Source of the DNA: DAIDHZ01 sp965370365
GTDB lineage: Bacteria; Chlamydiota; Chlamydiia; Chlamydiales; SM23-39
Assembly (NCBI GenBank): GCA_965370365.1
Contig: CBDUSP010000008.1
Span: 1 to 44,577, forward strand
Reading direction: 5' to 3'
Length of the DNA stretch: 44,577 bases
The stretch's first letter is position 1, and every line of letters begins with the position of its first letter. The translations under genes were made by a program, and so were the position numbers. Of the stretch, positions 16,292 through 23,451 are shown one piece after another. The notes beneath the pieces were generated by a model, which saw only the letters and a list, made by a program, of their open reading frames with translations, made no database searches and was not told where the DNA came from.

Positions 16292-18421
16292 ATGAAACGT
16301 TTCTTTCTTGCTTTTTTCCCTGTTTTTTTCTTAAGTGCGCAGAATCCTACTGTTGAAAGCATGGATGCATTTTACAATGCTTTTCTTTCTGAGGGGAGAC
16401 AAAGCCTTGTAGAAGCACAAACAGCGCCTCCGTTTGTGCCCCCCAGTCCTCCCCTTTCAGGTCCGCAACCACCTCCGCCTCCGCCGACAACACCCCAAGC
16501 GATTGTCCAGCAGAAAGGATATTTCCCTGTTGTGATTAGAAAGCCTGCTAACTTAGCTGCAAGCAAGGTTCATCTTTTGTCCTTCTCTCCAAATATTGTC
16601 CCTAGACCGCTGCAGCCTGCTGCAGCACCTGCTCTTTACCAATTGCAGCAATCCTTTCCTGGACAAATGGTAGTGGCACCGGTTACAGAGGCTACATTTT
16701 CGCCCTCTTTCTCTTATACTTTAGATCAATTCCCTACGTCTAAAACGGGAGATAATGACTTTTTACTTTACTTTCCAAATGGGATACAGTCAGTAAGGAT
16801 TTATGTTTCTATCGACCAACCCTTATATTGTTTGATTGGAGGAAGCCCTTTATCGCTGATCGCCCCTCAGGTATTTCAGTTCAATGATCCGAACTTTAAC
16901 ACGATTTATGACTTTCTCGAATTGACCCTAACGAATCTACCAAACAACCAACCAGATACTCCTGTTCAACCATTCATGGATACGTCGCAAGTAGATAGTT
17001 TGGGACTCCCCTTTGAACTGCAGATTTTTACCTACGATGATCAGAATCCCACATCTAGTATGCAGTTGATTCAAGATAAGACGACTACAACAAATAGCGT
17101 TGGATATACTGATGCAAAAGACACTTTGTTTACAACGATCACAGGCGGGCTTACGCCTACTGATTCATGGGGGAATCTAGTGCTTTCTTTTCATTCGAAT
17201 CCCTATGATACTCCTTTCGGACCTCCCGCATCTCCGTTTTTACGTATTCTTGCTCCCAAACTAAGTTCTAAGATATCTTCTCTTGGGGTGCCTGCTCAGC
17301 CACTTGGAAACTATGAAATTCCTACGCTCCCCGCTACGTTTTTGACAGATGCGGGAAACGGAGCGGGCGGGATATCTATTTTGGCGAATTTATTCGGGTA
17401 TTATGCCTCCCCCCCTAATCTCTACGTTCAACCAGACAAATCTTTTAATGGATCGGGAGAGGTTTATGAGGGAGTTGTTACTGGAGTGTCCCCCGCTGCT
17501 GTATTTACGTTTACTTCTACGCCTTCAAACTTTGTGATTACAATGAATGAGAATACCATAACGGTCGATGGAATGTATTCAGGGACCCCTATTGTGATCG
17601 GCTCAGGCGGCGCATCAGCGCTCGATCAGCTGCTTGTTTCTGCGTATGTTTCTGGAGCTTTTGTCACAGGGCTGCTGGGAGATGTGAGCCCCGACCCCCT
17701 TCCATTTCAGACTTCTGGAGCACCGCTTAATGCGGCGAATTTACAAAACCATATTTTCAATCCAGGCCTTGTTTTGCCTAAGTATTACGCCGAAAATCCC
17801 CTTGGAAACCCCGGGCCTCCTGTAAGTGCAAATGATTTGTTTGCAGCTTTGCTCCATGCGGAGGCGATCAAGGCTTCTATTCCACCATACCCAGATCCGC
17901 AGAGAGGGAATCGAACGCCCGACGATACGGTGGGTTTGGCTTATGCGTATGATTATGACGACAAGTTAGGGATCAGCTCTACAGTGTCTCCAAACAACGG
18001 GACATTATCTACGCTGCCAATCTACTGCAGGTATACTCTTTTTGATGTAGGAGCAGCGCCGACAGGTGTCTTTGATGACGCTACAGTATACACCTTGGTC
18101 TTTGAGCCTCTCCCTGCAAATGTTACCTTAGAGGTTCAGCAGGGGAGTTCTGGGACGCCTATACCGATTAGTTCTACAGGGCAAACCGTTCCCAACGTGA
18201 CGACTACTTCAGCAAATCCTTTCCAAATACGTTACACAGCACAAGATGGCCGGGTTGTTCAGGCAACTCTATTTCCTAAGTTTCAGTTTGCTCAACCGTT
18301 GAACTTTTACCGGCAGCTCGAAAGTGGCATCGTTCTCGGGATAAAATTTGCACCAAGTCCTCTCGCGAGTACTGCCCCAACAACATTTAACATAACAATG
18401 CCCGGATTTCCTGCTAATTGA
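16292..18421 (+). CDS. Secreted protein with GH64/thaumatin-like beta-1,3-glucanase fold
   Basis: The 709-residue protein has a signal peptide (MKRFFLAFFPVFFLSA) and a Pro-rich segment (residues 45-68). A central region then resembles glycoside hydrolase family 64. Matching blocks are SVRIYVSIDQPLYCLI (167-182), YDFLELTLTN with Glu210, TSQVDSLGLPFEL with Asp235, YYASPP (370-375) and GLAYAYDYDD (548-557). GH64 enzymes use a Glu and an Asp in just these two blocks and have a YAFPYDD block near the C-terminal end of the domain. A beta-rich tail follows. I infer a secreted or surface glucan-binding or glucan-cleaving protein; a non-catalytic thaumatin-like adhesin is also possible. It lies between two outer-membrane barrels. 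The match is from memory of family motifs, not a search. Confidence 0.65.
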   Translation: MKRFFLAFFPVFFLSAQNPTVESMDAFYNAFLSEGRQSLVEAQTAPPFVPPSPPLSGPQPPPPPPTTPQAIVQQKGYFPVVIRKPANLAASKVHLLSFSPNIVPRPLQPAAAPALYQLQQSFPGQMVVAPVTEATFSPSFSYTLDQFPTSKTGDNDFLLYFPNGIQSVRIYVSIDQPLYCLIGGSPLSLIAPQVFQFNDPNFNTIYDFLELTLTNLPNNQPDTPVQPFMDTSQVDSLGLPFELQIFTYDDQNPTSSMQLIQDKTTTTNSVGYTDAKDTLFTTITGGLTPTDSWGNLVLSFHSNPYDTPFGPPASPFLRILAPKLSSKISSLGVPAQPLGNYEIPTLPATFLTDAGNGAGGISILANLFGYYASPPNLYVQPDKSFNGSGEVYEGVVTGVSPAAVFTFTSTPSNFVITMNENTITVDGMYSGTPIVIGSGGASALDQLLVSAYVSGAFVTGLLGDVSPDPLPFQTSGAPLNAANLQNHIFNPGLVLPKYYAENPLGNPGPPVSANDLFAALLHAEAIKASIPPYPDPQRGNRTPDDTVGLAYAYDYDDKLGISSTVSPNNGTLSTLPIYCRYTLFDVGAAPTGVFDDATVYTLVFEPLPANVTLEVQQGSSGTPIPISSTGQTVPNVTTTSANPFQIRYTAQDGRVVQATLFPKFQFAQPLNFYRQLESGIVLGIKFAPSPLASTAPTTFNITMPGFPAN

Positions 18422-18450
18422 CATGAACCCTTTAAACGTAGATTTTTTGC

Positions 18451-19287
18451 ATGCATAAGCTTTCTCTTTTTATTTTATGTACATTCTTTGCTTTTTCCTC
18501 TTATTCGGAAGAGGAAATCCTGAGCAGCGAAGTCATTGCCTCGAATGCAGATTCGAAAAAGTCGTGTCCTTCAAAAGAATGCGGCTACTGCAACGACCCA
18601 ATATCTCACCTCCAGCTTGGGGGGAGCTACCGATATGCACATGTCAAGCCAACAGGGCTTGCAACGCTAACGGGGCATCTAGGTGGCTTGAATGCATCCT
18701 ATGAATATCAAAGAGCGCATCTCATTTATGAGGCACTTACCTTTGCTTGGAGGCAAGGCTCTACTCATGGTTCTGGAAATAAGAGAACGATTTGTGATAT
18801 TGATACGCAAGGAAGGATTGGATATACCGTTGGCAAGGGAAGAGAGTGTTGGATCCTTTCTCTTTTTTCAGGACTTGGATATCGCCACTTGGGAGAGACG
18901 AGTACAATTGATGGCAACTCGATTGGATATGATTACAATGATCTTTATGTCCCTATTGGTTTTTTCTTAAATGGTGCGGTAGGGAAATGCCTCTACATGG
19001 GACTCCATTTCCAGTGGAGACCTCAAGTGTATCCAACGGTGGAGATTTCCTCCCTTAAAGGAGCGCGCTTCGATACGAACTACATGTTTGGAAATGTTTT
19101 GGCGGAGCTGCCTATTTCTTTTATCCTTTCGAGAAAGCATAATATCTCGTTGATTTTGAAGCCGTTCTTTGAGTTCTGGCAAGATGGCTCCACATTTGCA
19201 ACGTCGGCGGCGGGGATTCCTTTAGGTGTGTCGAAAGTCACCTATCTCTTTGCGGGAGCGGACCTAAACTTTAGCTGGTCATTCTAA
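18451..19287 (+). CDS. Putative outer-membrane beta-barrel protein
   Basis: This 278-residue protein starts with a signal peptide (KLSLFILCTFFAFSSYS) and has a short Cys cluster (SCPSKECGYC, residues about 38-47). Its regular amphipathic strands (HLQLGGSYRYAHV, WILSLFSGLGYRHLG, LYMGLHFQWRPQVYP) run to a terminal LNFSWSF. The final Phe and strand spacing indicate an outer-membrane barrel of perhaps 8-12 strands. I recognise no named family. It lies 29 bases after the GH64-like gene and probably belongs to the same unit as the MOMP-like gene, with which it shares the N-terminal Cys cluster. No clear ribosome-binding site is seen. Its end overlaps the convergent nth by 9 bases. Confidence 0.7.
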   Translation: MHKLSLFILCTFFAFSSYSEEEILSSEVIASNADSKKSCPSKECGYCNDPISHLQLGGSYRYAHVKPTGLATLTGHLGGLNASYEYQRAHLIYEALTFAWRQGSTHGSGNKRTICDIDTQGRIGYTVGKGRECWILSLFSGLGYRHLGETSTIDGNSIGYDYNDLYVPIGFFLNGAVGKCLYMGLHFQWRPQVYPTVEISSLKGARFDTNYMFGNVLAELPISFILSRKHNISLILKPFFEFWQDGSTFATSAAGIPLGVSKVTYLFAGADLNFSWSF

Positions 19288-19887
19288 AGAACAAATGGGA
19301 CACCTTTGTTCATTGTGTCCTCTTGCAGGACAAAACTCTCTTGCGAAGTAGATCATCTGCAGGTGCAGCTTTTTCCAATCTTTTTTAGGAAACAGCTTCT
19401 TTAAATCCTCTTCTGTTTTTTTGACTGATTTCCCAGAAGAGAGTCCCCATCTTTTTGCACAGCGATGAATGTGTGTATCCACAGGAAATGCAGGTAAAGA
19501 AAAGGCTTGTGTCATCACAACGGATGCCGTTTTATGACCCACTCCCGGAAGCTTTTCAAGCTCCTTTAAAGTATTGGGAACGTCGCCTTTATGATGCTCA
19601 ATCAAATCCAGAGAAAGCTTCCAAATTGCTTTTGATTTCACATTTCCAAGACCGCAGGGACGAATGATCTCTTCAATTTCCTCAATAGTAAGAAGTGTCA
19701 TTTTCTTTGGGGTGTCTGCAAGAGTAAAAAGCATGGGCGCAATAACATTTACCCTTTTATCTGTGCACTGCGCTGAAAGCAGCACGGCAATTAAAAGCGT
19801 GTAAGAATCCTTATGAAAAAGAGGAATGGCTGGATCGGGAAACAAAGAATCCAGAATGGATGCGATACATTGTGCGCGATTTTTCAT
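19279..19887 (-). CDS. nth: Endonuclease III (DNA glycosylase/AP lyase) lacking one Fe-S cysteine
   Basis: Nth removes oxidised pyrimidines and cuts the AP site. The 202 residues contain the helix-hairpin-helix LPGVGHKTA with catalytic Lys119 and the Asp in FPVDTHIHR (Asp137). The C-terminus, however, reads CPARGHNEQRCPIC (Cys186, Cys196, Cys199). The family normally has four ligands, C-x6-C-x2-C-x5-C or C-x6-C-x2-C-x2-C. Here Glu occupies the place of the second cysteine, so the [4Fe-4S] cluster may be absent or altered. The upstream neighbour is mnmE, a pair also seen in Chlamydia. A tandem palindrome occupies the bases just before its ATG, which has no obvious ribosome-binding site. Confidence 0.93.
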   Translation of the reverse strand: MKNRAQCIASILDSLFPDPAIPLFHKDSYTLLIAVLLSAQCTDKRVNVIAPMLFTLADTPKKMTLLTIEEIEEIIRPCGLGNVKSKAIWKLSLDLIEHHKGDVPNTLKELEKLPGVGHKTASVVMTQAFSLPAFPVDTHIHRCAKRWGLSSGKSVKKTEEDLKKLFPKKDWKKLHLQMIYFAREFCPARGHNEQRCPICSLE

Positions 19888-19889
19888 TT

Positions 19890-19922
19890 CTGTAACCCAG
19901 GTTACTGTAACCTAGGTTACAG
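19890..19922. promoter_or_regulatory. Tandem 14-bp palindromes just upstream of nth
   Basis: GTAACCCAGGTTAC (19892-19905, nearly perfect) and GTAACCTAGGTTAC (19907-19920, perfect) lie one base apart and are flanked by CT and AG, so the whole 33 bases is itself close to a palindrome. It ends 2 bases before the nth start codon on the minus strand. It could be a double operator or a hairpin that hides the nth start. There is no T tract, so it does not look like an ordinary terminator. Confidence 0.5.
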
Positions 19923-19962
19923 AAGGTAATGGTATGTATGCAACTCTCTAACTGTAAGGCAG

Positions 19963-21309
19963 TTACTTGCCAAGACAGAATTTGCTGAAAATTGCAGACA
20001 GGATGTCTTCAGTCACATTTGTGCCGATAATGGTGCCAAGCTCGCTTAAAGCTGCACGTAAGTCTGAGGTGGTAAACTCGGGAGAAACGCCGTTTTCAAG
20101 CCCCGAGATCACAGACTTTATGTGGTTCATCGCATGATCGAGTGCTCTATGATGACGCTCGGCCGAGATAATCACTTCCTCTTTTGAGGGAGCTCCTTTT
20201 TTAAAGAGGAAATCTTGCAGTGTTTTTTCAAGCGCATCGATTCCGATTTTTTCTTTGGCTGAGATGTTCGCGGTTGTGTGCCAAGAAAGGAATTGGGGTT
20301 CTTTTAGATCAATCTTATTCCAGACAAGGATCGTTTTTTCTTTAGGCGTATTTTTTAAGAGAGCCTTGTCATTCTCTGAAAGAGGCTTACTTGCATCAAG
20401 AAGAAGGAGGATAAGATCGGCGTTTTGCATCGCTTTTTTTGCCCTTCGAATGCCTTCTTGTTCAATTACTTCTTCAGTTGATCGAATGCCGGCTGTATCA
20501 ATTAAGCGAAAATGCAAATTTCCCAAGAGAAGATCTTCTTCAAGGAGATCGCGTGTGGTTCCGGCTTTAGGGGTAACAATCGCTCTTTCTTTTTTAAGAA
20601 GAGCGTTCATCAGCGATGATTTTCCCGCATTTGGGGAGCCAAGAAGACAAAGAGAAATCCCGGTATTGAGCATTTTCCCATGGTGGAAGGTGTTTTTAAG
20701 GGCCTCCATTTCAGAGTGAATCGTTGCAAGAGAAGAGCAAAGTTCCTCTGTTGTTGCAAATTCAAGCCCTTCTTCTGGAAAGTCAACGGATGCTTCTAAA
20801 ATTGCCCCAATTTCTGTGAGTTCTTTTTGGAATTTTGCGATCTTTTTTGAAAGTGCGCCATCGAGTTGTTTTTCAGCGCACCCAAGCGCAAGCGAGTTTT
20901 TTGCCGAGATGAGTTGTTGAACGGCCTCTGCTTGCGCAAGATCAATTTTCCCATTGAGATAAGCGCTTAAGGAAAACTCTCCTGGCTGGGCAGGTCTTGC
21001 TCCCGCAACGTAGACTCTTTGAAGCACTTTTTGCGTAACTAAATTGCCGCCATGGCAAGAAATTTCTATAGAGTCTTCGCCCGTATAGGATTTTGGGCCC
21101 CGCAATAGGATGACAAGGACGCTATCGATTGTGTTTTTGTCCGCATCGAGGATGCGCCCATAGTGGATTGTGTGCGTGGGCTCGTTTTGAAGATCTTTAC
21201 TAAAGATTTTTTGAATAATCGCAAAGGCATCAGGTCCTGAGATGCGGATCATCGAAACAGCGCCAATGCCAGGAGGGGTAATGATTGCAGCAATTGTATC
21301 TTGGCTCAT
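19963..21309 (-). CDS. mnmE: tRNA modification GTPase MnmE (TrmE/ThdF)
   Basis: MnmE is the GTPase partner of MnmG in wobble-uridine modification. I start at ATG 21309 (MSQDTIAAIITPPG), where the family normally begins; an in-frame ATG at 21327 adds six residues. The 448 residues include the N-terminal folate-binding domain, a helical domain and an inserted G domain with P-loop GSPNAGKS (224-231), DTAGIR and NKID. The C-terminus is FCLGK, matching the conserved C-(I/L/V)-GK with the functional Cys. It lies upstream of nth by 75 bases and is separated from its partner mnmG by about 13 kb. Confidence 0.96.
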   Translation of the reverse strand: MSQDTIAAIITPPGIGAVSMIRISGPDAFAIIQKIFSKDLQNEPTHTIHYGRILDADKNTIDSVLVILLRGPKSYTGEDSIEISCHGGNLVTQKVLQRVYVAGARPAQPGEFSLSAYLNGKIDLAQAEAVQQLISAKNSLALGCAEKQLDGALSKKIAKFQKELTEIGAILEASVDFPEEGLEFATTEELCSSLATIHSEMEALKNTFHHGKMLNTGISLCLLGSPNAGKSSLMNALLKKERAIVTPKAGTTRDLLEEDLLLGNLHFRLIDTAGIRSTEEVIEQEGIRRAKKAMQNADLILLLLDASKPLSENDKALLKNTPKEKTILVWNKIDLKEPQFLSWHTTANISAKEKIGIDALEKTLQDFLFKKGAPSKEEVIISAERHHRALDHAMNHIKSVISGLENGVSPEFTTSDLRAALSELGTIIGTNVTEDILSAIFSKFCLGK

Positions 21310-21349
21310 GGACAAAGATTTTACCATGGAGATCTATGGAAGAAAAGGC

Positions 21350-21931
21350 TCAAATTTTCTTTAGAGCGAGCGTGATCAAGCTACTTAAATCGGTTGCTTC
21401 TTTTCCCACGGATTGGACTGCTTGTTGCGCTTGTAAGGGGTTGTAGCCGAGGTTCATAAGCGCTGCAACTGCGTCGCTAACAAGGGGGTCTCCAGAGGGC
21501 ACGGGAAGGGGCATCCCTTTTTTATAGAGCTTTTTGATTTTGTCGCGCATTTCTAAAACAAGTCTTTCTGCTGTTTTTTTGCCGATCCCGGGGAGTGTGC
21601 TCAATATGCGCGTGTCTTGATTTGCAATGGCACTTTGGAGTGTGCTGATATCCATGTGGCCGATGATTCCAAGTGCTGTTTTTGGCCCGATACCAGAGAC
21701 GGAGATCAGCACCTCGAAAAAGTCTCGCTCTTGTTTTTCTAAAAATGCGTAAAGTGTATTCGAATCTTCGCGCACTACTTGCAAAAGATGGAGGTGAACC
21801 GTGTCCTCTAGATTGGGAAGGCGCGAGGATGTGCTTAAAGAAACCATCAGACGATAGCCGATGCCATTTGTTTCAACAACGGTTCTTGTGGGGTCTTTCT
21901 CTTTTAAAATGCCTTTGATTGAATCAAACAT
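21350..21931 (-). CDS. ruvA: Holliday junction branch-migration protein RuvA
   Basis: RuvA binds four-way junctions and loads the RuvB helicase. ATG 21931 (MFDSIKGILKEKDP) is preceded by AAGGAAG at good spacing. The open frame upstream lacks family similarity and lies within ruvC. The 193-residue protein has an N-terminal OB-like domain and two helix-hairpin-helix motifs (VSGIGPKTALGI and LPGIGKKTAERL). After a flexible linker comes the small C-terminal RuvB-binding helical domain (VAALMNLGYNPLQAQQAV). The start overlaps the ruvC end by 8 bases. ruvB is not in the window. Confidence 0.95.
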   Translation of the reverse strand: MFDSIKGILKEKDPTRTVVETNGIGYRLMVSLSTSSRLPNLEDTVHLHLLQVVREDSNTLYAFLEKQERDFFEVLISVSGIGPKTALGIIGHMDISTLQSAIANQDTRILSTLPGIGKKTAERLVLEMRDKIKKLYKKGMPLPVPSGDPLVSDAVAALMNLGYNPLQAQQAVQSVGKEATDLSSLITLALKKI

Positions 21932-22415
21932 GGGGTAACTTCCTTTGGTGAGAGCAGCAAATAGCGAGTGCAAGTGCATCGGCTGCATCTTCTGGTTCAG
22001 GTAGTGTTGGCAGTCGAAGTAGCGACTGGATCATTTTTTGGACTTGTCCCTTACTCGCGCTTCCCTTCCCCACAACTGCCTGCTTTGCTTTTTTTGGTGC
22101 AAATTCATAGATCGGGATTTTTTGTCTCGCTGCAGCGAGCAGCACCATTCCTTTTGCCATGCCAAGTTTAATCGCGCTTTGCGGATTTTTCAAGACGAAT
22201 TGCGATTCTACAGCAATTGCAGTGGGCATATGCTTAGCGATGAGGATTTCTAAGTTCTCAAAAATGATTTGATAGCGATCCTGTAAGGGAAGTTTGGCGG
22301 GGGGACGGATGCAGCCAAAGTCGATAGGTGTGATGTGGGCAGAGACTTCAATAACCCCATAGCCGGTGATTCGCGTCCCCGGATCGACACCAAGAATGAT
22401 TTCTTTTTTGTTCAT
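21924..22415 (-). CDS. ruvC: Crossover junction endodeoxyribonuclease RuvC
   Basis: RuvC is the dimeric resolvase that nicks Holliday junctions. The 163 residues show the RNase H-like fold with ILGVDPGTRITGYG (catalytic Asp11), AVESQFV (second acidic residue) and the C-terminal PEDAADALALAIC acidic pair. The length is standard. It overlaps ruvA by 8 bases in a ruvC-ruvA operon and is divergent from the heptosyltransferase gene, with 31 bases between start codons. Confidence 0.96.
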   Translation of the reverse strand: MNKKEIILGVDPGTRITGYGVIEVSAHITPIDFGCIRPPAKLPLQDRYQIIFENLEILIAKHMPTAIAVESQFVLKNPQSAIKLGMAKGMVLLAAARQKIPIYEFAPKKAKQAVVGKGSASKGQVQKMIQSLLRLPTLPEPEDAADALALAICCSHQRKLPHV

Positions 22416-22446
22416 AATCCATTATCCTGTAGGTAGAGGAAGACCA

Positions 22447-23451
22447 ATGTCAATTGAAAACATTATTGTGCGCATGCCGAACTGGGTAGGCGATCTTGTG
22501 ATGGCAACCCCCATCCTCGCCGATCTGCGTGAAAAATTCCCAGATGCGTCCATTACTGCGATGTGTCGGATGCCTATTTGTGATTTGTTGAAGGAAGACG
22601 CATCCATTGATGAACTTTTTTGCTTTCACAAGAAGAAAAACACGTTTTTAAGAAGAGAAGACAGACGGGATATCATTTCCAAGCTTCAAGCGGGGAAGTT
22701 TGATCTTGGAATTTTGCTCACGAACTCATTTTCTTCTGCGTGGTGGTTTTGGCAGGGGAAAGTGAAAAGGCGTCTTGGATATGAGGGACATTTTCGGAAG
22801 TTTTTGCTTACAGATCCTGTAAAGCCTCATGGAAAGATGCATCAGGTGGATAAATATAAAGAGCTATTAAAACCGCTTGGGATTTTGCCTTCAAAAACGA
22901 GCCCAAGGCTTTTTGTTCGAGATGAAGAAGTTAAAGAGTCTAAAGAGCTTTTGTATCAACGGGGATACAAAGATGGGAAAAAGCTTGTTGGGATTAGCCC
23001 ATTTGCGGCGTATGGCCCCGCAAAAGCGTGGCCGCTGAATCGCTATCGCAAGCTCGCTGAAGAGCTTGCAAAAGACGATGTTTTTGTCGTTTTTTTTGGG
23101 GACGCAATTGAAAAAGACTTGTGCCAGGGTTTATCTGAAAATGTGATTAATTTAGCGGGGGTCACTTCGCTAAGAGAGCTTGCGTGTCTGATTCAAGACT
23201 GCGATGTCTTTGTGACAAACGATAGCGGACCCATGCATATTGCATCTGCTTTAAAAACGCCAGTTGTTGCCCTTTTTGGATCGACAGATGATACAGTTAC
23301 GGGACCGTGCACTGGGGATGTGATCAATAAGCGCCCGAGTTGCTCTCCGTGTTTAAGAAGAGAGTGCCCGATTGATTTTCGATGCATGATGCAGATCTCA
23401 GTTGATGAGGTAGCTACACTTGTGCGTAAGAAACTGGGAATCAATGTTTAG
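22447..23451 (+). CDS. ADP-heptose:LPS heptosyltransferase (GT9), WaaF-like
   Basis: The 334-residue protein starts at ATG 22447 with GAGGAAG 6 bases upstream; the longer frame overlaps ruvC and is not used. The GT-B fold of glycosyltransferase family 9 is clear: RMPNWVGDLVMATPIL at the N-terminus, GISPFAAYGPAKAWP at the start of the second half and TNDSGPMHIASALKTPVVALFGSTD near residue 265. A Cys-rich loop (RPSCSPCLRRECPIDFRC) follows, typical of heptosyltransferase II-like proteins. It would add heptose to the LPS inner core at the cytoplasmic membrane. Whether this lineage makes ADP-heptose cannot be told from the window. It overlaps the next gene by 8 bases. Confidence 0.88.
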   Translation: MSIENIIVRMPNWVGDLVMATPILADLREKFPDASITAMCRMPICDLLKEDASIDELFCFHKKKNTFLRREDRRDIISKLQAGKFDLGILLTNSFSSAWWFWQGKVKRRLGYEGHFRKFLLTDPVKPHGKMHQVDKYKELLKPLGILPSKTSPRLFVRDEEVKESKELLYQRGYKDGKKLVGISPFAAYGPAKAWPLNRYRKLAEELAKDDVFVVFFGDAIEKDLCQGLSENVINLAGVTSLRELACLIQDCDVFVTNDSGPMHIASALKTPVVALFGSTDDTVTGPCTGDVINKRPSCSPCLRRECPIDFRCMMQISVDEVATLVRKKLGINV

